This document shows, in pieces, positions 13,118 to 25,319 of a stretch of DNA of 64,000 nucleotides (the first letter of the stretch is position 1; each line of letters starts with the position of its first letter). The DNA comes from Rotaria macrura. Taxonomy: Eukaryota; Rotifera; Eurotatoria; Philodinida; Philodinidae. The DNA lies in contig OENT01000516.1 of assembly GCA_900239685.1 (NCBI GenBank), forward strand, positions 1 through 64,000. The letters are read 5' to 3'. The position numbers and the translations under genes are program-made. Below the pieces are notes generated by a model. The model did not search any database, was not told the origin of the DNA, and saw only the letters and a program-made list of their open reading frames with translations.

Positions 13118-13606
13118 TTATTCAAATGAAAAATACCAAGCCGATTGAATAACTTTCTTTTCATTTGATATAATAAAATACACGTAATCATGATTACCAT
13201 GCCATTCGTAGATCCATATTTTAGCACCTTCTGGATATTGATAACTTTCATTATTACGCTTAAGTTCGTTCAAAAGAGTTTCATTCGGCTGATCGAGGGT
13301 TTTATGTGGAGAACCCATTAGTTGTTCAATTTCATGTACTCCTGTTCCGGGTTGACCTAAATGGGCTTGAAGTTCAACCATTGCTTGATGACGTTCACTT
13401 CCATGGGTATCAAGCGAAGGACGACGTTCACTGCCGAGAGGATTAGAAGACGGACGGCGTTCACTACCGAGAGGATTGGAAGACGGACGACGTTCACTGC
13501 CGAGAGGATTAAAAGAAGGACGACGTTCGTGACTATTTGTATGATCATGTTGGTGTTTAAAGCGTAGATATTCATCGGATGCTGCGAGTACACCTTTTGA
13601 GAACAT
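13118..13606 (-). CDS. Orphan protein with RRPS tandem repeats (162 aa)
   Basis: Uninterrupted minus-strand reading frame starting at ATG 13606 and ending at 13118. Family not recognised. Residues 26-69 are four tandem copies of an 11-residue unit (consensus SERRPSSNPLG). Each unit holds Arg-Arg-Pro-Ser, which fits a basophilic-kinase (PKA-like) target. The C-terminal third (PEGAKIWIYEWHGNHDYVYF onward) is aromatic-rich and ordered-looking, so this is probably a small folded domain with a repeat linker in front. No signal peptide or membrane segment is seen. It is convergent with the preceding gene. The clean repeat periodicity in frame supports it being a real gene. Confidence 0.6.
   Translation of the reverse strand: MFSKGVLAASDEYLRFKHQHDHTNSHERRPSFNPLGSERRPSSNPLGSERRPSSNPLGSERRPSLDTHGSERHQAMVELQAHLGQPGTGVHEIEQLMGSPHKTLDQPNETLLNELKRNNESYQYPEGAKIWIYEWHGNHDYVYFIISNEKKVIQSAWYFSFE
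13400..13531 (-). repeat. 33-bp tandem repeat, four copies, coding
   Basis: Four consecutive 33-bp units, each containing a CGTTCACT-type start and a GACGGACG-like end on the + strand, encode the 11-residue repeats of the orphan protein. The central copies are nearly identical, indicating recent expansion or homogenisation. Confidence 0.85.
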
Positions 13607-16600
13607 GTTTGATGTGAAATTCGAATGATTGAAATGATGGTGAAGTAGTTTTTGAAAGATAAGAGTCCTTTATTTATTATCCTTCAATAAATAGAAGAAC
13701 CAAGGAGAAACAGATTAACCTTAAAAAGTATCAAAGGCTCCATTTTCGAACTTTTGTTGTTTTTTTTAAATAGAAATATTGCGCATTTCTAATAAAGGAT
13801 TTCAGTGGGGGGGGGGGGTGTAAGTTGACTAAAATGTGAAATAGTTTAAAGTATTTTATATGTGCCATAAATCTTTAACAATGTAACAAAATTTCTTTTA
13901 AATTCAACAAGACAATCCGAACATATATATTCATACGAAAAATCCTAATTTACAGACTCGACGATGAGTCCTAAGTATTAGCTTTATTTTCTTTAATAGA
14001 AAAAAGTCCTTTATTTAATTTACATGAAACATGTTTCCATTCAATTAATTTAAGCACAAAAGAATTAGTTTTAAAATGTTAAGTTTAAGCATATAATTTT
14101 ATTTTTTCATTCAACATCATTCTCTTTTTGTGTCATTAAAACTCCTTTCAATAAAACGTAATTACATTTCTATCGACGTAAAAGTATTTCATCAGGGGAG
14201 CACGAGTAGCAAGCATAAGCCAAGAGATTAATCAAGGGAGTATTCGAGCAGTTTTATGTGTATATAACCGTTAAATGAATTTCACAGAGTTTTCCTTAAC
14301 AGATTTATTCGTTGATAATGATGTAAATAATTCGTGAGAGCAATGATATTCTTTTTCTTCTTTTGCGCCTTGAGATCAACGACGATGAAATTTCAACACT
14401 TTAATAATTTACGTTACAAAAGACTAATCAATGTACATACGTATATGATATCGTCGATTTGTAGAAGTACGAGAAACGAACATAATCTAGTGAACACTAC
14501 GAGGAACGTATACCCATCAAAACATCAATGTAGTGTAGTGTTGGTTTTTGTTATTTGTTGAAGATTTATTTGTACCATTCTAATTCAATAGTGAACATTA
14601 AGGAATTACAGACGTATTTAAATTTGACAGGGATGATTTACCAAGTTATTTTGAACACTATTTGAGATTCGTGAGTAGAGATTAATGTGCGCATTATTTT
14701 CAGATGTTGCTTAAAACTTCGCTATTGAAATACAGAATTTCACGTGATGTGTGAAATGTAATCCAATAGAACAAGTTGATAGTATTTGTCATAGCTCTAT
14801 TCGAATTATTCGAATTTAAGTTTATCAAAAGAATTTGGAATGCATCGAACAAAGAATTTTGGCTCTCTTATTTATTTTTGTCATCGATCAATGAAAGATA
14901 CCTAATTAGTTAATGCAGATTGAAACATGTGTTACCTGATTTTTTTTCTGAGAAATGAACAGGATACTATGGCGGTCAATAATCAGACGTCTATGTTTGG
15001 CAAAAGAAAACATATATTTCATCATCGTTCTGTCAACTTCTTTCCCATAATATCCAGGATGAAATATTATGAAGTTTTCTTGTGGCAGAACCAACGACAC
15101 TTTTGAATGTAATCTATTGAATGATTTTTCCAATTAGATTTTCGACCATAAAAAAAAAATATTTATGCTAGAAACACATCATTGAATTTGATATACTTGT
15201 TATGAATATTTATAAAATCATTTAGACTGCAGTCATGTTGGTAGACATGGTCACACAAGTACCCTTCAGTAAAATTCAAGTAAACAAGAAGATTGTGGAT
15301 GCAAAATCTGATCAATAAAAACATATTGCTAACTAGTAAAAAGAATCAAAATTCTCATTGCCAATTTCTCTTCAAAGTCACGAATAGATCAATAAATATT
15401 CATCAAGTTGAATTAGATGTGATTCACACCAACATTAATCACTAGTGTAGCATGTAACTTTTACAGATAGTGCTGCTAGAGATAAAAAAGGAATGACATG
15501 CCATTTAAATATTGATCATAATTTAAGTGGGGGTCAGCTTGATATTAGTGAGAAAATACATCTATAGCACACCAAATTGAATATTAAAACTCTGACACAG
15601 CAGATCTATTACTGACTATTGAACTCATATCAGCGCTCATGATATGATATCATCTAGTAAAAATTTGTATTACTCTTTCAAACACAACATTGTTTCTTGT
15701 TTTCTGTTGTTTTTTGTTTTGATCAATATTATTCTTCTCTCTCATGTTTTTCTAACAAGCATTTAAGAAATATCATTTTTTATTACATTCATATTAATGC
15801 TTCGTCTTCTAAAAATCTCATCGTGTATATTCAAAGGTGGCTTTGCAAATTTTATTTTACGTATAAACGAAATGAGTGTAAGACTACACTGATGCATTTA
15901 ATTTCAACTTGTGAATAGCTCTATATGATCTACTAAGGTTCATGAAATCATATGAGAGAAGTGGAAAAAAAACATTCGAAAAAGCTCGACTAGTCGTCTA
16001 TTGTCATAGTTAGATCTTTACACATGGTAACACTGATGAATTTTTGTGGCACCTTCTGGTGTCAGTATTCGCTTCATGAGTAACTTCATTAGGGAATAGT
16101 TGCTTAGTGTCATCAATATTAAATGCGCACAAAAGAAACAAGAAAAACAAAGAGAAAATTCAAGGAGAACTCACTTACATAATTGAATGTGAAACAAAGT
16201 TCAATGAGATGTCATGGAAAACATTACAGAATTTCCTTTAGTTTGTTGCTTATTTAATTATTTTCCAAGATACATTCTACCTGGTTCATCGATGAATACT
16301 ACGAATGTAGCTAATTTTCTTTCGAATCAAAATATCCAGTTAGCATATTAAAAGGTGTTTTCAATTGCGTCTCTGAAATATTAACTCCAGTTATTATGAA
16401 TAATTGTGCTTAATAGCAAAGAAAAAAAAGCGACAGAAATTTCATGAGTAAAGAATTTGAGATGCTACTTTTATTGGCATTTTACTTAATTCACGATTGT
16501 AAAAAAGACAAATCATACTCGATTATGATAAGAATCAAATTTTGTCTGTTAAATGCTTTTTAAATAATGCCAATTCGATCAGTCAATATCAGTAACAGTA

Positions 16601-17143
16601 TATCTAACAACTTGAACTCATATGTTTGATCGAGACCTGAATAGAACTTGATGGATATTTAAAATTATAGTGATTCACATTTGGATTGCGAGATTCTATT
16701 TAGCATAGAAGTCAAAGAGAAATGTTACCAATATTTCTTATTCGATAATTATCTGTAGCCTTTTTGAAGTAGAAGTAGTGATTAAAGGCAAAAGAGTTTT
16801 TCTTAGCAGTTCCAAGATTATGTGAGCTTGCTTTTGTTTGCTTGAAAAGATTCGAAAAACTTTCATGAAGTTAAACGACAATTCTCCTCTCGTTACCACT
16901 ATCTTCTATCTATTTTTTTCATGGTTCGAATATGTTTTCAGACTCATCGGTGAATTCTATCCATTAAGATAAATTGATTTTTATTTACAAAACATTCAAT
17001 ATACAAGACTACACCATAGATTAAAAAGTAACGATCATGAATGTATGAACAATACTTCTTCGTAAATGATACTTTACTTATTTTAAAGTTGTTCCTTTAA
17101 GAAATAAGACAATTATCGAATTTTACACAATTCACAATCATGT
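13607..17143. other. Intergenic, nothing recognised
   Basis: Stop-rich AT sequence. A run of 12 G lies at 13807-13818. No exon with both coding character and paired splice sites was found. Confidence 0.45.
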
Positions 17144-18115
17144 TTATTGAATATTCGTCAGAGAGTTTGGAATGATCCGATGAATGTGTACTGCATTCGT
17201 TTGATATCTTGCTGTTATAGTGGTACTGTTCATGGGTGCAATGCGCACCACTCTAATGAGTAATTTTCTAGTTACTTGTCGAAGTTCATAATCAAGCACA
17301 ATTGTAAATATCTTCTCGATTGCCACACCAAATGATATAGTAACAATGCCCATGAAATAAAATATTTTATTAGAACTGAGAAGAAATAATAGTGTTGGAA
17401 TTCCAGACAGTAAATACATACTCAAGAGTATTAGTATGTTACGAAGAAGTTCGAGATCCCGTTTTTCACCATGAACTAATCGCACCATATGTTCACTTCT
17501 ATTTTTTGCCTTTTTAACTTGAGAGTATATGTATATATAAATTATATAAACACATACGACAGGTACAGTGAAATAGGCAACATATGTATAAAATACATGA
17601 ATCATATGTTGCATTGGAACCCAGCAGAGTTTATTAGGACGATGGTAAATATCATTTGTTAATATTGCTGGTAGTGAAATGATTACGACAGTAAGCCATT
17701 GTAAAACAATAAGAATATAATGTGTTTTAAATGTAATTAAAATTTTGTACTTCGTTGAAAAAACAACGATGAAAAGACGTGATAGAGCTTGAACGCAAAA
17801 TGAATAGGTGACTGCTGATATAGTGACATAACCAACGTACCCACGCCATCGACAATAAACATCACTGGTAATCCAAGGTAAAAATATAAGAAATATATAA
17901 CTATTGATTTGTGTAATACAGTAGAGAATTGATGCAATCGATGTATTACACATAAGTAAATGGTTGATTGTTTGAAGGCGAGGTTTTGTTCTTCGTACTA
18001 TTACCAGTATGGCAATAGAGATAATTACAGCGATTGAGAGAAATAACGAAGATATCGAACAAACAATATAGTTATCGTAGATAATATCTTTTGTCTCTTG
18101 CGTTGAATTCATCAC
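17144..18115 (-). CDS. Rhodopsin-type G-protein-coupled receptor, orphan (323 aa)
   Basis: Single-exon minus-strand frame from ATG 18115 with seven hydrophobic segments: about residues 18-40, 52-79, 94-118, 133-152, 172-197, 226-250 and 256-278. The extracellular N-terminus has an N-glycosylation sequon (Asn3-Ser-Thr). Cys88 at the start of TM3 and a Cys in the second extracellular loop (NKLCWVP) form the usual disulfide pair. The DRY box at the end of TM3 is replaced by a Ser-Arg-Leu reading (ALSRLF). TM6 keeps a Pro (SGIPTLLF). TM7 has no NPxxY, reading FTIVLDYELR. The family resembles the large, divergent receptor expansions of invertebrates; the ligand is unknown. Length is normal for the class and it looks intact. 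Confidence 0.88.
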   Translation of the reverse strand: MMNSTQETKDIIYDNYIVCSISSLFLSIAVIISIAILVIVRRTKPRLQTINHLLMCNTSIASILYCITQINSYIFLIFLPWITSDVYCRWRGYVGYVTISAVTYSFCVQALSRLFIVVFSTKYKILITFKTHYILIVLQWLTVVIISLPAILTNDIYHRPNKLCWVPMQHMIHVFYTYVAYFTVPVVCVYIIYIYIYSQVKKAKNRSEHMVRLVHGEKRDLELLRNILILLSMYLLSGIPTLLFLLSSNKIFYFMGIVTISFGVAIEKIFTIVLDYELRQVTRKLLIRVVRIAPMNSTTITARYQTNAVHIHRIIPNSLTNIQ

Positions 18116-18705
18116 TAGATAAAAGAAATATCTTCAATCTACAGAGTTCTTGGTTTAGCACTAGTGTATGCTTGCTATTCAAGGAAACATGACCTATTCA
18201 AGGAAATGCACTAACCGTAGACACAGAATTTCGTTTTTCTTTATGTAATAGATGTATTGACTTATTTCATCGTATGCCAAGAACTATGTTTTTTGTCTTC
18301 TTGTAGGTCTATGAGCGTCGATGATGAAGTCCTTTAAAAGAAAAAATAGATTCAACTTGTAAATATTTGGGAATGTCCGAAACATTGGGAATAGTTTCAA
18401 GATTTATCCGATGATAAATGAAATTGAGACAATAGAAGTGTCGAAGGCCGAACACGTTTCAAAAATATCTGAACAGTTTTTCCGAACTTGATTCTTGTTC
18501 ATTTATTAATTATTTTGAACGGAATGGATCTATTCAATGAACACGAAGATAAAACGAAAATCGTGCATCAAATATTCGATCTCTGTAGCTTATGAGCACA
18601 TTGTTTCCAATCGAATGCATCGCAAATATGAAACTCTCTATAAGCAGTTTTTTTTAAGCAGTATTGATTCCTCAAAACACCTTCTAAAAATTAAGACTCT
18701 TAAGT

Positions 18706-18914
18706 AAGACATTTCAACTGTCTATTTTCTTTATTATTCCTTAACCGTCTAAAATCGGTTATCCGTTGACATGTGGCACGTCGTATTGAGACGTATCATG
18801 CGACTAAAAATAAGAAGCATCATCTGTCTCAGTAAGATGCGTCAAGTGTCAACGGATAACCGATTTTTATACGCGTAAGCAAAAATAAAGAAAAATAGAC
18901 AGTTGAAATGTCTT
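18706..18914. mobile_element. MITE, 209 bp, with long terminal inverted repeats
   Basis: The left end AAGACATTTCAACTGTCTAT and the right end are reverse complements. The similarity continues inward for about 75 bp through ATCGGTTATCCGTTGACA, leaving a small centre. There is no coding capacity. The whole element can fold into one hairpin. Flanks do not show an unambiguous target duplication (TA is possible on the left), so the superfamily is open. Confidence 0.85.
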
Positions 18915-21900
18915 GTAAGATACATGGCATGTTCTAGAGTGGAGCGACTATCATCTGGTGACATTTTCCATGAACTGAGCACTTCCTCCATTTTCCAGCT
19001 GTAAAATTTCAGATTCTGATAAATTTCGTAGAGAAAATGATTCCCAAATATATTGCTTCACTTTTGTGGAGAATCCAATTAGTGCAAATCATGAATTTGT
19101 TTTTTTTTTGCTTTCAACAAGACATATTCTATTACAAAAGACTTCAATTGATTTAACTCTGAATAAAACTTCACTAAAGAGGACAATTTTTACGCTTAAA
19201 AAATACTGCATTCATTTTTTTCTCATTTCCTTTTCAAATATAAGCAGAACATCAACAGTGCATGAGAAACTATTGTTGTTCAAAAATCATTTTGTGAAAA
19301 TTTCTTGCGTGAAGTTTCATAACGTGATTTTCGTTTTGGATATGTCTTTTCTGAAAAATAATTCGTGTCTCTTGACTTAGTCCCTCACCGTTTCTTCATA
19401 CTCAAAGTCTTCGATTCTCCAATATGTCCAATCGTGAAATGTTTCTCGGGAATATAGGTGATCATTCTGTGTAATTTTGAAATACAATTCTTTGCATGGA
19501 TTCTCTTAACATGTTCTTACTTTGTCAAAAACTACTCCATTCTAAAGCTTCCTACGAGTTTGTCCAATCATAAATAGTGATGTACGTTTGTCACGCTTTT
19601 TTCCTTGAACCTATCATCTGTGTTTCAAGTGTCTCGCAAAAAGATTTTACAAAATTATATTTCTGTAATCATTAGCAATTTCATGTTGAGACAATCTCTT
19701 CACATCGACGGAAGAAAATGAAAAAGCTATCGAACAGCTTGCAAAGATACAACTATGCATATTATTAGTTGAAAACTTCTAATGATTTTTAGTGTATGAT
19801 TAAAAGTCAATAGTGATATTCTTGAAATAAACACCTTACGATAAGTACGCACGATATTTTCAATGAGAGATCAATTGACTGTTTAAACCGAACAACAATA
19901 TTCATCAAAAGATTTTATATGAGATTGACGTAACAATCTTTTACAGTTACGTCAGCGGGCATTGATGACATATGTAACTCGAGGCGCAATCATAAACGAT
20001 ATACTTGATTGATGGAATCTATTCGTTTGAATAATCACTCTTGTGCGACGCACTTCCAACACTAGAATATGAGTTGGAATACAAAAAAAAAATAATTCAA
20101 TAAAAAAAGCTCTCAACATCTAATTGTACAGGAAGTGTTTAGACTTTGAACTCACGCATCTGCTACTACTAATAAACATGAACAAGAATAATATTGAAGT
20201 GGAAAAATGAAGAAATCAGCAAGTCAGTCTTATTCAAATGTCAATCTAACTTTAATCGAATAGAAACCGAAACTTCGCAGGATACTGAAACTGACTGAAA
20301 CAAGAATAACGGTTTAATCAACTTTCATAGGTAGATAATGGAGATGAGATTCAAAAAGATGTAATACTATCTGTATCACAAGTTAATTACTCACGTTCGC
20401 TATGATATCTATTCATTCCATTAAACAAACTTGTGAGAAAAACAAAGAAAGGAAAGAAATAATTTCTCGTTACGAGAATAGTTTTGTTTCATTTTTTATA
20501 ATTAGTTCTACTTGAAACTAATTATGAAATTTCAATGAAAATCTAGAAGTAGGAATATACGAAAGAAATTAGAGGTCTGATGAAGTCATTTTCTTGAAAA
20601 AGAGAAGCGCAAATGTGAATAGACAAAATTGGCTAGTCAGTTTGATTCTAATAGTACATTTTCTCTATTAATGAAATCGAGACAGATGTCTATATCAATG
20701 TGAAGTTCAGAATAAAAAAAATCTTTCTGAATGAAAGATTTTTGACTGACCAATCTGTAATTACTTATAATATATGATTCTGAATTAAAGCTGAACTAAA
20801 GCTTCTATTCACAGTTTGGAAACTTAGATAATTCAGATTCAGATTTGCAAGGAATAAGTACTAAGAAGACTCAAGCCGATTTTTCATACACAAAAATCAT
20901 TATTATTGTCGGTGATAACTCCACTATGGTAAATAACTAGCGATGAAAGATATGATTATTGTATCGATTAGAAAAAATCTTTGGATTTTAAATGCATATT
21001 TTTGCTTATGTAAGAGTTCTTTGCCGATTACAAAGTCCTCTCTTTTAGGATTTCTAGTCATGAATACTTTAATATGAGACGAATTGAATCAATAAAGAGT
21101 CCAATGCTGTCATTATAACTAACAATATTGTTTAGAACGATCAGATCACGATTGTTCCTCATAAAACATAGTAGTCTATTTATTGATGAGAATGTAATTT
21201 TTATATCGAGAATATCGTGAGAAAAATGACTTCAAAGACAGTTCACTGAACACCAAACATTTTCTTTTTTCATCATAAAAGTGAACTAAAATGAATAATC
21301 GCTGGAGATTCTTCTTATCTAAGCAGCTTGAAGACATGTATCGTGTCGTCTGCACAAGTAAGATGTATATTTTCTTTAAAAATAGAACATTGATAAAAGT
21401 CTGTGAGCAGATGGCTGAAGGTCTAAAGTGTCATAGATAACATAATACTTTATTTGTCACTTGGTCTTTAGAAAACTTTCTCGTTTCCTTCTTTTCAAAA
21501 AGTATATCGGTTTTTGATGCAGTAAAGAAAATCTCTTTCGTTCGTTCTCCAACTATTTCAACTAGTTTTGACAGTACGAAATACATTCCTGTATAATGAA
21601 TTTATTCGATAAAATATACATGTAGAAAAACTTTGCTGCCTTCAATAAAATTATAAATTACAGTACAATTTAAGAAAGATAAAAGTTACTGTTGATGTTT
21701 TGATCAGCTTTCGACTTCTTTTCAAATATTTTTGCTGTTCATGAACATGTTAGTCTATGGTCTATGGGCCTATGTTTTCATTTTCTTTGTTTTATGATAC
21801 CAGTATGGACTAGAAACCATCTGTGTTATTTCTTATCGGTATTATCGTTCTACCCTTTTCGTATCACTAGCGTAGGAACAAAAAAAGGAAAGGATGAGCT

Positions 21901-24552
21901 CATAGAAAATCAAAAGCTGATCGAAATATCAACAGTAACCTTTATCTTTCTTCGATTGTATTGTAATTTATAATTTTTTTGAAAGTAAGAAAAGTTTTTC
22001 TATATTTATATTCTATACAATAAAATAATTACATAGCAAACCAATTTATATTATCAAAACAGGTGAATAATCATAGTCTTTCTTAATCGAAATCCCTATT
22101 TCTACGTGTCGAACTAACTGTTTTAACCATCTGTTGTTCAAAAGAATCTGTTAAGAGACAGAACATGTTCGAGTACTGTGTGGTAATTAAATTTCATTAT
22201 CATGCCTTAACAATTTGTATGCTTCTAAGTATAGCACGATTCATTTTTGGAGGCTTTTGAAACAACGAGTTTTTTTTATCCGGGTTTTTGTCTTAGACAG
22301 TAAGACGTGAAGGGGAAAAGTGAACTATGCTATAATGGCGCAAACAGAAAAAAGTACACATAAGAAATGATAATCCATCGAAGATCTCAACTTATCATTA
22401 TGATATTTAAAATTTTTTTTTGAACATCTCTTTTTGAACTATCAGATTTTAAAGCTGAAGATATTTTTGTGTTCTTTCAAATACAAACTCAACATATTCC
22501 AATCATCTTAGGAGATTTGAACGTCAGCAATCTCATATTTATTTAATAATACAACTTAGAAATGTTCTAAAACCAATCAAAATTTTATATATAATTGTAT
22601 ATGATTGAATAATGTCGAACCAAGTAAACCAACGAAGACATACAATAAAAAAAGATCATAGAACCAGTTCATGAGGAACATCATATTCCTTCAAAACTAT
22701 CTCAATAGAACCAAGCAACCATTTTAGTTGTGTTTAAGATGATATTCTGTTTAGATAACGTAACTATGCAATACTTTATCCATATTCACTTGTTTCACGT
22801 AAACAAACAATCAAAAATGTACATGAATTCAATTGATATTATACTTTCAACTGTTCTCATCTGACTTATGTGCTTTTAGAGACCATCACAACCTTGCCAA
22901 TAAAATCAAGATTTATTTTACGTTCAATAAATGAGTTTATATGCTGTCTTCTATTAAAATCAAATGAACGTTAGAAAGATATATTTAATTAATATTTCAT
23001 GTTTTTATTGTATATATACATCCCCTCCACATGTTGATGTGAGTATGTCATTAATAAACATATGGATTCTCAACAATTCTTTCAAGTGCAGTCAGTTCAA
23101 TTTTGGTTTATTCTCGTATCAATAAGAGCATCAATTTCGGTTTTGTGTTTTGATTGATGTTTCTTTATTGATCTTTCCAATCCAACCTATAAATTCTATA
23201 ATGGATTGAGCTCAAATAAGTATGTTGACCGCAAGGCTGTGTCTGGATAGTATTCTTTCATAACAAATCGTTCATTAATGCTGCATTATTTTTCGGATCA
23301 TACAGTCGTGTATAAAAATAAATTATCCTCCAAAATGAAATTATTTAATCAATGATTGAAAATTTCGAGTCGAACACTCCTGCAGGTGTGTACCAGACCA
23401 TAACTATCGTATCTAATCCTAAAAGGTTGCATTTCGATTCGTCGGAGTACATCATAGTCTACCAAAATCCAATTTATTTATTCAACAATTCTTTATAATA
23501 ATTCTCAAGTTTTCCCCCGTTGACCTTACTAGCATACGGCTTCGTTTGAGCAATAGGTCCAAACAGCTCAATTTCATCTGCTCACTATTGAATCTTTTTA
23601 GTATTTAACCATATTCCTAGTACGTTTTTGGTCTTCGCTTTCACGCTAAGAGTACATTTTTGTCGATTTGATTTTAACGAGTTTGCTGTATCAATCGATC
23701 AGTCGTTACGCTTGTTTTTCTTTTTCGATCTCTTCCGAACAAATTGTTTATGCATTATGTTTGCTGGTATTTGAAAAAATAATATCTCGTTGTGTTTGTC
23801 ATGGAAGTAATATTTTTACTGCGATCTGATTCTGAAAATCTATATTTTGAAGGTCTGAATAACTATTATTTAATGATCAACAAATGCTCTTTCTTACTTG
23901 CCACCATCTAAATTAAATAAGTATCGAGAGGAAGGTCCTGGCAATAGACAGCAAGATTAGAACTTTGAGAAACAGTTTCGCATATATTCTAGAGTATTCT
24001 AATAAATAGTCGAAATTTTTTCTTTTCTTTCAGAAAAGAATGCATTTTTTCATTTTCTGAACGTATACGTTTTTCTTTTAAAATTATGGGACATATTAAA
24101 TTTTTTCCAGATAAAATAGGAGAAGAAAGGAACCATATGATGGAACTAATCATGTGCAAACTAGAGACTAGAGGTTTCGTTATGCATCGTACTAACACTA
24201 TGTACCGCTCGTTTCAAGAGAGTACATTAGACAAAACAAAGAAAAAGCGTGGGCGTGAGAGAAAAGAGTTTTACTGTCTGTAAGTATAACTTATATCTAT
24301 CGGTATTGATAATAATTCGAATTTTTTTCATAGATACTCTCTATGATTGAAAATGTAGAGGCTTTCAAACACTTACGACACAGAAAGTCTTTTTTATCTA
24401 CATGAAATACTGCTAGCGATCAAAAAAAAATTAATTCGTAGCCAGCCATTCAATAGATGGAAGAATAAAGTTGATTTTCGATCTTATGACGAACAAAAGA
24501 AATCGTGTTGAATGTGTCCAGGAAAATCATTCTGATATTCGAATCAGATAGG

Positions 24553-24560
24553 ATCGTATC
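24553..24560. repeat. Left target-site duplication of hAT-like element
   Basis: ATCGTATC immediately before the left terminus; matches ATCATATC at 25312-25319 at seven of eight positions. Confidence 0.6.
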
Positions 24561-25311
24561 TAGAGGTGTAAGCCGAAGGTTAGAACAGCGGCGGCTCATA
24601 TGAAGTTTCAATTTTCTAAGGTTCTGAGCGGTGGCTATATAACTTGAAATTTATTTTTCATGGTGGCAGTGGCGGCGGCGGCAACGGCTGAGTTTCATAA
24701 TAATGATTTTTTTTCTTCAGCTGTTTCTATTAATTTCAATCCATGTTTACTGTAATTTTAAAATAGAATTTATGAAAAAACTATATTTTTTGTTAACATA
24801 CAATGAAAAAATACATAAAGAGTATCACAAACTATGCACATATCAAAACATAAGACTATAATAAAGTACAGAAAGAAAAAAATAATAAAATAGTCTGAGA
24901 ATAATAAGAAAATTAGTAATACACAATGCTAGCCTATATAATTAAATGTATAAATAAACAAGCGATACTATAGATCAAAACTATACGAATATCGATGACT
25001 GAAATAGCTTTACGTTTGTGTAAAGATGTTTAAGTTTTTTTCTACTCGCAACACAGAATATCTTCTGTTTTTCGTCTCTTTCTGTGAAAAAAGTGTATTA
25101 CTGGTTCAAAATTTGAGATGAGAGGAAAGGAAAAATTTCCGATCACATCTGTAAAAATATCAGCGGCGGCGATTCCTAATATCGAAAATTTTTCTTATGC
25201 TAGCGGGAGCGGCTGCTAGACAGTAAGTTAAATTATCTGGAATTTCATGACTGCAGCGACTGAATTTTTAAGAAAATCGGCGGTGGCTGAGCCGTATGAC
25301 TTACATCTCTA
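24561..25311. mobile_element. Non-autonomous hAT-like element, 751 bp
   Basis: Termini TAGAGGTGTAAGCC and GACTTACATCTCTA are inverted repeats with few mismatches, and the element is bracketed by a near-perfect 8-bp duplication. TAGAGGTGTAAG-type ends and an 8-bp duplication are characteristic of hAT transposons. Both subterminal zones carry repeated GC-rich motifs of the type GCGGCGGCT, GGCGGTGGCTGAG and GGCGGCGGCGGC in an otherwise AT-rich region, as expected for transposase binding sites. No transposase frame is present, so it would need one in trans. Confidence 0.7.
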
Positions 25312-25319
25312 ATCATATC
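25312..25319. repeat. Right target-site duplication of hAT-like element
   Basis: ATCATATC directly after the right terminus; partner of 24553-24560 with one mismatch. Confidence 0.6.

Noticed and set aside
13361..13593. Other-frame readings of the 33-bp repeat region
   Set aside because: Repeats stay open in several frames; only the minus-strand 162-codon frame extends into non-repeat, ordered-looking protein.
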